A stretch of 64,000 bases of DNA from Anoxybacterium sp963668245 (GTDB lineage Bacteria; Bacillota; Clostridia; Peptostreptococcales; Anaerovoracaceae): NCBI GenBank assembly GCA_963668245.2, contig OY764195.2:1612001-1676000 (forward strand), given 5' to 3'. The position numbers were made by a program, and so were the translations under genes. The notes beneath the pieces are model-generated. The model was not told the DNA's origin and ran no database searches. It worked only from the letters and a program-made list of their open reading frames with translations. Below are positions 42,617 to 52,000 of the stretch, piece after piece (the stretch's first letter is position 1; every line of letters begins with the position of its first letter).

Positions 42617-44248
42617 ATGGGTATGTTTTGTTATCAATGTCAAGAAGCAGCAGGTGGAAAAGGTTGTCAAGTAAAAGGTGTTTGCGGCAAGAATGAAGAG
42701 GTTGCAAATCTCCAGGACCTGTTAATCTATACGTTAAAAGGAATTTCCGAAGTGGTGGTAAAAGGAAAACTTCAAGCAAAAGATTTGAAAGAAGTAAACC
42801 GCAGTGTACTGAAAGGCTTATTTATGACCATCACCAATGCGAATTTTGATGATGCTGCATTTGAAGCTGAAATCAAAGCGATGATTGGTATTCGAGATGG
42901 ATTAAAAGTAAATATGGACGGATTTGTCCTCCATGATGCAGCAACCTTCCAAGTAAATGGAAAAGTCGATATGGAGAATAAAGCTTCATCTATCGGAGTA
43001 TTATCAACTGAAAACGAAGATGTGCGATCACTGCGAGAATTGATTATCTACGGAGTGAAAGGCCTTGCTGCATATGCGCATCATGCCGTGAATGTAGGAA
43101 AAGAAAAAGATGAACTTTATGATTTTGTTTATGAAGCACTTGCAGCAACATTAAATGATGGTTTGTCTGCTGATGATCTTGTGGCATTAACAATGAAAAC
43201 TGGGGAGTACGGGGTAATGGCCATGGCTCTGCTTGATGAAGGAAATACTTCAAAGTACGGAAATCCAGAAATTACAGAAGTTAATATTGGAGTTGGAAAG
43301 AAGCCGGGAATTTTAATATCGGGACATGACTTAACTGATATGGAACAACTCCTAGAACAGACAAAAGATTCAGGCGTTGACATTTATACACATAGTGAAA
43401 TGTTACCAGCCCATTACTATCCTGCGTTTAAAAAATACGAACATTTTGTAGGAAATTATGGGAATGCTTGGTGGAAACAGTTAGAAGAATTTGAATCCTT
43501 TAATGGACCAATTCTATTCACCACAAATTGTATTGTTCCGCCAAAAAGCGAAGCGGTACGTGGTAGGATTTTTACAACAGGTGCGGCAGGATACCCGGGC
43601 TGTTTGCATATTGAAGCGGATGAATCTGGTAAAAAAGATTTTTCCAAGTTGGTTGAGATGGCAAAAGAATTGCCTGCACCGACTGAGATTGAAACTGGAA
43701 AAATCATTGGCGGATTTGCTCATGAACAAGTATTTGCTCTTGCGGATAAGGTAGTGGATGCGGTTAAAACTGGAGCGATTAAAAAGTTCTTTGTTATGGC
43801 TGGATGTGATGGAAGAATGAAGTCAAGAGATTATTATGAACAGTTTGCTGAAAAACTTCCAAAAGACACCGTGATCTTAACCGCTGGTTGTGCAAAATAT
43901 AGATACAATAAGCTAAACCTTGGAGACATTGGGGGCATTCCTAGAGTACTAGATGCTGGTCAGTGCAATGATTCTTACTCGTTGGCATTGATTGCGTTAA
44001 AACTTAAGGAAGTATTTGAACTGAGTGATGTAAATGAGCTTCCTATTGCGTACAATATCGCGTGGTATGAACAAAAAGCTGTTATTGTGCTATTGGCATT
44101 ATTATACTTGGGCGTGAAAAATATTCATCTTGGACCGACATTACCAGCCTTCCTTTCGCCGAATATTGCAAAAGTACTTGTGGAAACCTTTGGAATTGCT
44201 GGAATTGGAACAGTAGATGAAGATATTAAGTTGTTCCTAGGCGAATAA
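42617..44248 (+). CDS. hcp: Hybrid-cluster protein / hydroxylamine reductase (Hcp)
   Basis: Hcp is an iron-sulfur protein that reduces hydroxylamine and NO and protects anaerobes from nitrosative stress. The N-terminal cubane Cys are C5, C8, C17 and C23. Hybrid-cluster ligands are expected in TTNCIVPP, GYPGCLHIE and TAGCAKYRYNKL, with a Glu near the end. The length of 543 residues matches the anaerobe-type Hcp. A strong AAGGAGG leads the ATG. No hcr reductase gene follows. It probably has its own promoter between the HD gene and itself. Confidence 0.96.
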   Translation: MGMFCYQCQEAAGGKGCQVKGVCGKNEEVANLQDLLIYTLKGISEVVVKGKLQAKDLKEVNRSVLKGLFMTITNANFDDAAFEAEIKAMIGIRDGLKVNMDGFVLHDAATFQVNGKVDMENKASSIGVLSTENEDVRSLRELIIYGVKGLAAYAHHAVNVGKEKDELYDFVYEALAATLNDGLSADDLVALTMKTGEYGVMAMALLDEGNTSKYGNPEITEVNIGVGKKPGILISGHDLTDMEQLLEQTKDSGVDIYTHSEMLPAHYYPAFKKYEHFVGNYGNAWWKQLEEFESFNGPILFTTNCIVPPKSEAVRGRIFTTGAAGYPGCLHIEADESGKKDFSKLVEMAKELPAPTEIETGKIIGGFAHEQVFALADKVVDAVKTGAIKKFFVMAGCDGRMKSRDYYEQFAEKLPKDTVILTAGCAKYRYNKLNLGDIGGIPRVLDAGQCNDSYSLALIALKLKEVFELSDVNELPIAYNIAWYEQKAVIVLLALLYLGVKNIHLGPTLPAFLSPNIAKVLVETFGIAGIGTVDEDIKLFLGE

Positions 44249-44307
44249 AAATAGTTTTTGCAGTATATTTTAGATACCAAATAGGCATAAATGAAATCTT
44301 GCTATCA

Positions 44308-44343
44308 AGGGCAAGGCTGATGAGAGTCGGCTTTGTCTTTTTC
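44308..44343 (+). terminator. Terminator after hcp
   Basis: GGGCAAGGCTGA pairs with GTCGGCTTTGTC (with G-U pairs) around TGAGA and is followed by five T. Confidence 0.75.
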
Positions 44344-44398
44344 TTTAGATTGATTTGATAGAATACGGGTATCATTGATAAGAAAAGGAGGGACGAGT

Positions 44399-44686
44399 AT
44401 GGTCACTGTAGTAGCAAAAAATACAGTTAAACAAGAGAACATTCAGGAGTTTATTACAATCGCAAAAACATTGGTAGAAGCCACCAACAAATTGGATGAT
44501 GGCTGCATCCGCTATGACTTGTATCAGGATTGTGATGAACCAAATGTGTTGACATTTATTGAGGAATGGGAAAGTTTTGAGGCATTAGAAGCACATATGA
44601 AAGCAGAACACTTTCTTAAAATCGTACCCCAAATGTCAGCTTTGGCAGAAGCGCAAGAAGACGTAAGATGCTATAATAGAGTATAG
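44399..44686 (+). CDS. Antibiotic biosynthesis monooxygenase (ABM)-fold protein
   Basis: A 95-residue ferredoxin-like fold protein of the ABM/YgiN group. Conserved features are the first strand MVTVVAKNTVK, the His-less core DGCIRYDLYQDCDEPNVL, and EEWESFEALEAHMKAEHF, all usual in this family. Members act as quinol monooxygenases or haem-binding proteins, but many have no known role. I choose the ATG at 44399 because GGAGG is 8 bases upstream; the frame opens 24 bases earlier. It sits alone between the hcp terminator and a strong convergent terminator. Confidence 0.85.
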   Translation: MVTVVAKNTVKQENIQEFITIAKTLVEATNKLDDGCIRYDLYQDCDEPNVLTFIEEWESFEALEAHMKAEHFLKIVPQMSALAEAQEDVRCYNRV

Positions 44687-44714
44687 GAGACAGACTGAGG
44701 CTTTCTCCTATACT
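44680..44714. terminator. Bidirectional terminator, ABM gene / patB
   Basis: AGTATAGGAGA (44680-44690) and TCTCCTATACT (44704-44714) are perfect 11-bp arms. The stop codon of the ABM gene (44684-44686) lies inside the left arm. The T-run is short on the plus side. Confidence 0.75.
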
Positions 44715-44725
44715 TTATTATGTTG

Positions 44726-45895
44726 TTAATATGATTGAAACCCTGATCTTAATTGGTCTAGGGCTTTTTCTATTGTGGCTTTTGGGCAGGCCATGTTTAA
44801 CCTTTGAAATCCACTTCCTTCAGGACCAAACATGGTTCCTTCGTCAAGCCATAGCTTTGATTTGTTTAATATCATATCGTTTAGCTTGTCATCTGATAAT
44901 TCATATTTTTTAAAGTCGATCCAAAGCAAATACGTACCTTCTGGTTCTACGATGGTAATTTTTGGCAAGTGCTCTTGTAAGAAATTTTTAATTGTAATAA
45001 AGTTTTGCTCTAAATATACCTTTAGATCTGAGAGCCAAGGCGCACCATAGGTATATGCCGCATTACAGGCTACTAAACCAAACGTATTGATTTCAAATAC
45101 ACCAGTTCGATATAGTTCTTTTTGAAATGCTTTTAAGAAAACAGGATTTGGAATAAATATATTAGAAACTTGTAATCCTGCTATATTAAATGTTTTGCTT
45201 GGTGCGGTGCAGGTAATGGTCATATCACGGAATTCTGGTTTTAGACCTGCAAATACAATATGATGCCCTTTTCGTACAAAATCGCAATGGATTTCATCTG
45301 AAATGATAGTAACATGATGCTTGCTACAAATATCCCCCATTTGGGTTAATTCTTCTTTTGTCCAAACTCGGCCAACTGGATTATGAGGATTGCACAAAAT
45401 GAAGAGCTTGACATTTTGCTTTTCTATTTTCTGTTCAAAATCATCTAAATCTAAGCGATAAGCACCGTTTTCATATACAAGTGGATTATTCACTAGTATT
45501 CTTTGATTACTTTCTATGGCATGATGGAAGGGATAATACACAGGTCTTTGAATTAAAATGCCGTCACCGGGCTTGGTCAATGCACGAATTGCTGTGCATA
45601 TGGCGAACACAACGCCAGGTGTTTTTACAAGCCACTCTTCTTCCGGGGCCCAATCAAATCTGTTTGAAAACCATTGTTGGACAGGCTTGAAGTAGTCTGT
45701 TTTTGCTTCGGAGTATCCAAAAATTCCATGAGAGCAAGATTTTAACAGGGCCTCTATGACAGGTGGCGGTGCCTGAAAATCCATGTCTGCAACCCAAAGG
45801 GGAAGAGCATCTTCTGGTTTTCCTCGTTCTTTTGTAAAATCATATTTTAATGAGTTTGTTCCTTTTCGTTGGATTGGTTGGTCAAAATGATACAT
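44726..45895 (-). CDS. patB: PatB/MalY-type PLP-dependent C-S beta-lyase (aminotransferase fold)
   Basis: This 389-residue enzyme is a fold-type I PLP protein that cleaves cystathionine or cysteine to pyruvate, ammonia and a thiol. The N-terminus DQPIQRKGTNSLKYD and LPLWVADMDFQAPP are typical of the PatB/MalY group. FILCNPHNPVGRVW, SDEIHCDFV, and the PLP-lysine block SKTFNIAGLQ are all intact. I start at the ATG at 45895, with AGGGG 8 bases before it. It is divergent from cysK, and the two may share an operator that responds to sulfur supply. Confidence 0.9.
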   Translation of the reverse strand: MYHFDQPIQRKGTNSLKYDFTKERGKPEDALPLWVADMDFQAPPPVIEALLKSCSHGIFGYSEAKTDYFKPVQQWFSNRFDWAPEEEWLVKTPGVVFAICTAIRALTKPGDGILIQRPVYYPFHHAIESNQRILVNNPLVYENGAYRLDLDDFEQKIEKQNVKLFILCNPHNPVGRVWTKEELTQMGDICSKHHVTIISDEIHCDFVRKGHHIVFAGLKPEFRDMTITCTAPSKTFNIAGLQVSNIFIPNPVFLKAFQKELYRTGVFEINTFGLVACNAAYTYGAPWLSDLKVYLEQNFITIKNFLQEHLPKITIVEPEGTYLLWIDFKKYELSDDKLNDMILNKSKLWLDEGTMFGPEGSGFQRLNMACPKATIEKALDQLRSGFQSY

Positions 45896-45929
45896 TGGTG
45901 AATCCCCTTTTCTAAATATTGGTATCTTT

Positions 45930-45958
45930 ATCCTACAAAAACCAATGCCAAAAGTCAA
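45930..45958 (-). promoter_or_regulatory. SigA-type promoter for patB
   Basis: On the minus strand TTGACT (45953-45958) is 17 bases before TAGGAT (45930-45935), about 35 bases upstream of the start codon. Confidence 0.55.
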
Positions 45959-45970
45959 ATCATTATATTC

Positions 45971-45982
45971 CTATATAAATAG
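45971..45982. promoter_or_regulatory. Dyad CTAT-ATAA-ATAG between the divergent patB and cysK promoters
   Basis: A small inverted repeat lies between the two -35 boxes (45953-45958 and 45995-46000). It is well placed to control both genes. A CymR-like cysteine regulator is possible by context only; I cannot confirm the motif. Confidence 0.3.
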
Positions 45983-45994
45983 TATGAAAAAAAC

Positions 45995-46023
45995 TTGACA
46001 AACAGAAAAAGCAGAGATAAAAT
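45995..46023 (+). promoter_or_regulatory. SigA-type promoter for cysK
   Basis: A perfect TTGACA (45995-46000) and TAAAAT (46018-46023) lie 17 bases apart, 55 bases before the cysK ATG. Confidence 0.8.
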
Positions 46024-46078
46024 AAAACCATAGTAAGTTTATATGAATAGTGTGATAATGAACATGAGGAGAATACAA

Positions 46079-47011
46079 ATGGGGAAAATATATAAAAATC
46101 TGACACAACTAATCGGCAAAACACCGTTATTAGAATTATCAAATTATGAAAAAATACAAGAAGTGGATGCGAGGTTAATTGCTAAGCTAGAATACTTTAA
46201 CCCAGCAGGCAGTGTGAAGGACCGAATTGCAAAAGCAATGTTAGATGATGCAGAATCAAAAGGCTTGATTCAAGAAGGGGCCGTAATCATTGAACCAACC
46301 AGTGGAAATACTGGGATTGGTCTTGCTTCTGTAGCAGCTGCAAGAGGATACAGAATTATTTTAACTATGCCGGAGACCATGAGTGCGGAAAGAAGAAATC
46401 TTCTAAAAGCATACGGGGCAGAATTGGTTTTGACCGAAGGTGCTCGAGGCATGAAAGGTGCAATAGAAAAAGCCAATGAGCTGGCGGCTTCTATCCCTAA
46501 CTCTATCATTCCTGGACAATTTGATAATCCTGCAAATCCAGAAATTCATCGTCAGACCACTGGACCAGAAATATGGGAAGATACAGATGGAGAAGTTGAT
46601 ATTTTTGTTGCCGGTATTGGGACTGGTGGTACAATAACTGGTGCAGGAGAGTTTTTAAAATCAAAGAAGGATGGCATAAAGATAATTGGTGTTGAACCAG
46701 AGGCTTCACCTGTTCTGTCTGGTGGAACTGCTGGCCCTCATAAAATTCAGGGAATCGGAGCTGGATTCGTGCCAGCTGTACTAAATCAAAAAGTATATGA
46801 TGAAATCGTTGCAGTAGGCAATGATCAGGCGTTTGAAACCAGTCGGCTTCTTTCTAAATCCGAAGGTTTGCTTGTTGGCATTTCATCAGGTGCTGTTGTA
46901 TACGCTGCAACAGAAATTGGAAAAAGAGCCGAAAACAAGGGGAAGACAATTGTTGTGTTGCTTCCAGATACGGGAGAACGTTATCTTTCTACTTCTTTGT
47001 TTACAGAATAA
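46079..47011 (+). CDS. cysK: Cysteine synthase A (O-acetylserine sulfhydrylase)
   Basis: CysK makes cysteine from O-acetylserine and sulfide using PLP. The PLP lysine is in YFNPAGSVKDRIA (about 36-48), PTSGNTGIGLA binds the substrate, and GTGGTITGAGEFLK binds the cofactor phosphate. PGQFDNPANPEIH is also characteristic. The length of 310 residues is normal. AGGAG lies 8 bases before the ATG at 46079; an earlier frame start at 46043 lacks a site. It is divergent from patB, so cysteine making and cysteine breaking face each other. Confidence 0.96.
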   Translation: MGKIYKNLTQLIGKTPLLELSNYEKIQEVDARLIAKLEYFNPAGSVKDRIAKAMLDDAESKGLIQEGAVIIEPTSGNTGIGLASVAAARGYRIILTMPETMSAERRNLLKAYGAELVLTEGARGMKGAIEKANELAASIPNSIIPGQFDNPANPEIHRQTTGPEIWEDTDGEVDIFVAGIGTGGTITGAGEFLKSKKDGIKIIGVEPEASPVLSGGTAGPHKIQGIGAGFVPAVLNQKVYDEIVAVGNDQAFETSRLLSKSEGLLVGISSGAVVYAATEIGKRAENKGKTIVVLLPDTGERYLSTSLFTE

Positions 47012-47155
47012 GAGCTCCTTTTCGCACAATTGAATCTAGTGTTTCTGAACATTGCAAAATTCATGGATAAAAAGATTGCAAAATGGTTAAGAACACGTTA
47101 CTATAATTACTGGATATCTTGGAATATCTGTAATATAGGCAACTTGACACAAATT

Positions 47156-47187
47156 AGCATGTTCCTTGTTGAACATGCTTCTATTTT
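47156..47187 (+). terminator. Terminator after cysK
   Basis: AGCATGTTC (47156-47164 with its first A) pairs with GAACATGCT (47171-47179) around CTTGTT; TCTATTTT follows. It lies about 145 bases after the cysK stop. Confidence 0.65.
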
Positions 47188-47294
47188 GTTGCAATTTGAT
47201 ATGTCATGGGTAAAAAGTGTAAGAATTGCATTCGAAGGTATTATGTGTTATATTTTTATAATATGATATTTGAAAAAATCGTGGAGGTATTTCT

Positions 47295-48314
47295 ATGAAA
47301 ATAGTAGTAGATGGAATGGGTGGAGATAATGCCCCTTTAGAAATTGTTAAGGGAGCAGTGGAAGCATCTTCATTAACGGAACATCATATCATCCTGATTG
47401 GTGATGAAACGAAAATAAATCAAGAATTAATCAAGTATAAATATGATAAAGATAAAATAAGTGTACTTCATGCAAGTGAGGCAATTTCAAGTGAGGATGC
47501 GCCAGTAAAAGCAGTACGAACCAAGAAAGATTCTTCAATGGTAAAGGGAATCAATCTGGTGAAAGACGGAGAGGCAGATCTTTTTATTTCAGCAGGGAAC
47601 ACTGGAGCGCTGATGGCTGCAGGACTATTTATTTTAGGAAGAATACAAGGGATTGATAGGCCAGCCATTGCTAGTACGTACCCTATCCTTGGGAAAAAGG
47701 GTGGTGTGTCTTTGATGGTTGATTCCGGTGCCAACTCTGAGTGTAAACCGAATAATCTTTTAGAATTTGCAGCTATGGGAAGCATTTATATGGAAAAAGT
47801 GCTAAATATAGAAAACCCCACCATCGGTCTTGTAAATATTGGGACAGAGGAGACAAAGGGAACCACAGTTCTAAAAGCTACATATGAGATGCTTTCAAAG
47901 AGCAGCTTTAATTTTATTGGAAATATTGAGGCTAGAGATATTCCAAAGGGTGCAAGTGACATTATCGTGTGTGATGGCTTTGTGGGTAATGTGATTCTAA
48001 AACTGACAGAAGGACTCGCTTGGAATATTTTGAAACTATTAAAGAATAAATTTACAGAGGGATTTGTTCCGAAGGTGGGTGCATTGCTACTTTCTAGCAA
48101 ATTAAAAGAATTAAAATCAGAGTTTGATTATTCTGAGTACGGAGGTGCCCCTATTCTTGGTGTGAAAGGTGCAATCGTTAAGATGCATGGCTCATCTAAT
48201 GCAAACGCGGTGAAGAATACGATTTTAAAAGGAATACCGTATGCAGAAAATAACGTGGTGCAGACAATTCAGAATTCAGTACTTGATTTGGAGGAAATAA
48301 TAATCAGTGAGTGA
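47295..48314 (+). CDS. plsX: Phosphate acyltransferase PlsX
   Basis: PlsX makes acyl-phosphate from acyl-ACP as the first committed step of the PlsX/PlsY phospholipid route. It starts MKIVVDGMGGDNAPLEIVKG, a clear signature. SAGNTGALMAAGLFILGRI and VNIGTEETKGT follow, and ICDGFVGNVILKLTEG-like residues lie near 225-240. The length of 339 residues is normal. GGAGG precedes the ATG. plsY and gpsA, which act next in the pathway, lie 7.5 kb downstream. No acpP gene follows, unlike many relatives. Confidence 0.96.
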   Translation: MKIVVDGMGGDNAPLEIVKGAVEASSLTEHHIILIGDETKINQELIKYKYDKDKISVLHASEAISSEDAPVKAVRTKKDSSMVKGINLVKDGEADLFISAGNTGALMAAGLFILGRIQGIDRPAIASTYPILGKKGGVSLMVDSGANSECKPNNLLEFAAMGSIYMEKVLNIENPTIGLVNIGTEETKGTTVLKATYEMLSKSSFNFIGNIEARDIPKGASDIIVCDGFVGNVILKLTEGLAWNILKLLKNKFTEGFVPKVGALLLSSKLKELKSEFDYSEYGGAPILGVKGAIVKMHGSSNANAVKNTILKGIPYAENNVVQTIQNSVLDLEEIIISE

Positions 48315-49002
48315 GCTTGATTTTCAACAAATAATTAAATATCAATTTCATGACTTAGATTTATTGCGGAATGCATTGACTCATAGTTCTTTTATTAATG
48401 AAGGTAAACAAAATTGTTGTGAAAATAATGAGCGCTTGGAATTTCTAGGAGACGCTATGTTGGACGCAGTGATCAGTGATTATCTTTATACAAGGCTATC
48501 TCATGATGAGGAAGGCTCGTTGACGAAGTTTCGAGCAGCAATTGTTTGTGAGCGGTCTCTCGCTACCTTTGCAAAAGACATTCATCTTGGAGAGTATTTA
48601 AGACTAGGAAAGGGAGAAGACCATAGTGGTGGTCGCAGCCGATGTTCCATTTTGGCAGATGCAATGGAAGCGGTGATTGGTGCTGTTTACTTAGATGGCG
48701 GTTGGGAAGCAGTAAAGGAATTTGTGATACGAATTTTCTCTACCCTCATTGAAGATGCATTGTCTGGGAAGTTACATAAGGATTATAAAACGGAAATCCA
48801 GGAAAAATTGCAATCCCATGGTGAAACAGACATTTGTTACGTGATTGAGAGGGAAGAAGGGCCAGATCATGACAAGATCTTTTTCTCAAACCTAGTGTTT
48901 AGAGGCAAGGTCATTGGTAATGGATCGGGGAGAAGTAAAAAAGAAGCGGAGCAGAATGCGGCGAGACAAGCATTAGAGCGAGGTGGCACGTTTGTATTTT
49001 AA
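48307..49002 (+). CDS. rnc: Ribonuclease III
   Basis: RNase III cuts double-stranded RNA in rRNA and mRNA processing. The catalytic signature NERLEFLGDAMLDAVIS is at about 40-56, and a second acidic pair is in LADAMEAVIGAVYLDGG. A double-stranded RNA-binding domain closes the protein (KTEIQEKLQSHG through GSGRSKKEAEQNAARQAL). It is 231 residues. The start is a GTG that overlaps the plsX stop by eight bases, with GGAGG 12 bases upstream, and its end overlaps smc by 20 bases. Confidence 0.95.
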   Translation: MSELDFQQIIKYQFHDLDLLRNALTHSSFINEGKQNCCENNERLEFLGDAMLDAVISDYLYTRLSHDEEGSLTKFRAAIVCERSLATFAKDIHLGEYLRLGKGEDHSGGRSRCSILADAMEAVIGAVYLDGGWEAVKEFVIRIFSTLIEDALSGKLHKDYKTEIQEKLQSHGETDICYVIEREEGPDHDKIFFSNLVFRGKVIGNGSGRSKKEAEQNAARQALERGGTFVF

Positions 49003-52000
49003 AAGAATAGATTTGCACGGATTCAAGTCTTTTGCCGAACCGGTTAGCATTGAGTTTCATGAAGGCATTACTTGTATTGTAGGGCCAAATGGTAGCGGGA
49101 AGAGCAATATTTCTGATGCGATTCGATGGGTTTTGGGCGAACAAAGCCCCAAAATGTTGCGCGGTGGGAAAATGGAAGAAGTCATCTTTGCTGGTACTGC
49201 AAACCGAAAATCCAGAGGTATGGCGGAGGTTACGCTTGTTATTGATAATAGTACAGGAATCCTACCGATAGACTATGCAGAAGTTGCTATTACTAGAAGG
49301 ATGTATCGCTCAGGTGAGAGCGAATATTCCATCAATAACAATCAATGCAGATTAAGAGATATTCGTGAGTTGATCATGGATACGGGAATTGGTGTAGACG
49401 GATATTCTCTGATTGGACAGGGGAAAATTGCAGATATTGTGAGCAATAAGCCCGAAAGTAGGAGAGAAATCTTTGAAGAAGCTGCAGGTATCGTCAAATA
49501 TCGAACAAAAAAAGCGGAGTCTGAGAGGAAACTGGAATCTTCCAATGGAAACTTAGAACGTGTTAATGACATTATATCGGAAATAGAAACACGAATTGGC
49601 GGACTAAAAGAAGATAGTGAAAAAGCTGCAGAATATTTGATTTTACGCGACAAGTATAAAGAATTAGAAATCAATGTTACTCTAAAGAATATTGAAAATG
49701 TAGAATTAAAAAATGAGTATGTAAAAGATGATATTTCTGAAGTACTTAGCCAAATTGAAGACCTGAAAGAAGAGAAAATAATAATAGATGGAGAAATTGT
49801 CCACAATAAGAATCGAAATGAGGAGCTTGAAAGACTTGGAAATGAAACAAGAGACAGGCTTCTTGTTAGTGTTGAAAAAATAAATACACTGGTTAACCAA
49901 AATCAATTGAATCAAGAAAAATTAGCAACTCTTGAAAAAGACTTTGAGCGTCTTGGCATAGAAATCGCTGAGCTGACTGAAAAATTGGAAAAAGAAAACG
50001 AGAACTCTATCTCTCTTGTTTCTGATAAAGAACAAATTGAATCAGTTCTTTTAAAATTAAAATTAGATTTAGACGAAACAATTGCCAGATATACTGAATT
50101 GACCACGGAGTTAAATACGGATGAAACTGAAATTGAAAATCAAAAAAATAGAATTTTTGAATTACATAATACCATAAATAATAAAAACAGTGAAATCAAT
50201 AGCCTAGTGAGTCTACAAGGAACGTTAGAGAAAAGACGACAACAAATTAACGTGGAAGTGGAGGAAAGGCAAAACAACGCCCAAGAACTTGAAGATGCAT
50301 TTTCAAGTTCCAACCGTGAGCTTGCTTTACTGCAGGAAAAATTTCAAAATATAGGGCAAGAAAATGAGCGTTTGAAGCAAACGTATCAAGAAGAATTGAT
50401 TCGGGAAAAGCAACTAACGAAAGAGCTGGAAGAATTGAAAATCTCCATTGGGCAGATATCTACTCGAAAAAAGATGATTGAAGAAATGGAAAGCTCCTAT
50501 GAGGGATACAATCATGCAGTAAAATTTGTTATGAAATCAAGTTTTTCTGGAATTGAGGGTGTTGTAGCTGAGCTGATTGAAGTGCCAAGGGGTTATGAAA
50601 CTGCAATTGAAACAGCTTTGGGTGCAGCACTTCAAAATATTGTTTGCGAGGATGATCGCAGTGCGCAAGAAGCGATTCGGGCGCTCAAGAACAATCGCGC
50701 AGGCAGATTAACTTTTTTGCCAATTCGGAGTATGCGACCGTCTAATTCATATCGAGATGGAGCAATTCAAAAATCAGAAGGATTTAAGGGCTTTGGTGTG
50801 GATTGTATTACATTCCAGCCAAAGTATCAAACTGTGATGGAGTATCTCCTAGGACGAGTAGTCATTGTAGACTCCCTTGACCATGCAGTTAAACTTTCAA
50901 AAAATAGTAGTGGTGGATTTCGTTTTGTTACCTTGGAGGGTGAAGTTATCAATGCTGGAGGTGCTATTACTGGAGGTACGTTTAGAAGTAATACATCAAA
51001 TTTATTGGAACGAAAAGCGGAAGCAAAACTACTGGGTGATAAATTGATTTCGATGGAAAAAAGTAAGGTTGATACGACCGAACGAATTGAACTGCTGCGT
51101 CAGAGTATTGGAGCAGGTCAAGAAAAAATCCGTCAGGCCGATCGTGATCATAGAGAAGCTGAAATCCAACTCGTATCAAAAGAAAATGGAATGAAAACAC
51201 TATCTCGTCAGTTGGATGACTGGAGATATCAATATGAGAAATGGCAAAAGGAACTGAATCAGATTGGTGATGAGAATCATTCTGCCCAATTGATGGTTAA
51301 GGACCTTACACAACTTGTTGAAAGCGCAAAACACGAAATTGAACAGATTGAGCAGCTGGCTGACTCAGGGATGGTTCAGTATGAAAAACATAAACATCAA
51401 TTGAATGATATAAATGAAGAGATTACGCAGGCTCGTATTGCAGTAGGAACAGAAGAGAGCAAAAAGAATCATGTGGACCAACTCCTTGAACGAATTCGGG
51501 GATATGAACTGGAGTTAGAGGACGATATTCGTAAGAAAAAAAGTGCAATGAGTCGACTGAATCAGGAAAAGGACAGCCTGCTTTCTGGCGATAATAGTCT
51601 TGGCGAAAACATTCAATCTATGGAGGCAGAAAAAGAATCTATAGAAAGATACTTGGCCGAAATTCAAGAAGAAAAGCAGACAGTATCTAAATATTTAGAT
51701 GAGATAACTAAGAAAAAAGATGATATAGAGGGTGTTTTAAATGTACATCAAACGCAGAAGTATGAACTGGAAATTAAACAAGCAAAGTATGAAACACAAT
51801 TAGATGCATATAAAGATAAATTATGGGAGGAATTTGAAATCTCCTATATTCAGGCTATCGAATTCAAGAAAAAAGAATTCAACCTACCGGTAGCATTGAA
51901 AGAAAGCAAAGAAATAAAGAATCGAATGAAGGCCTTGGGTGAAGTGAATGTAGGCGCAATCAAAGAATATGAATCAGTTAGTGAGCGTTACGAATTCTTG

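Noticed and set aside
47030..47266. A 78-codon plus-strand frame between cysK and plsX
   Set aside because: It starts at TTG without a ribosome site and runs through the cysK terminator hairpin.
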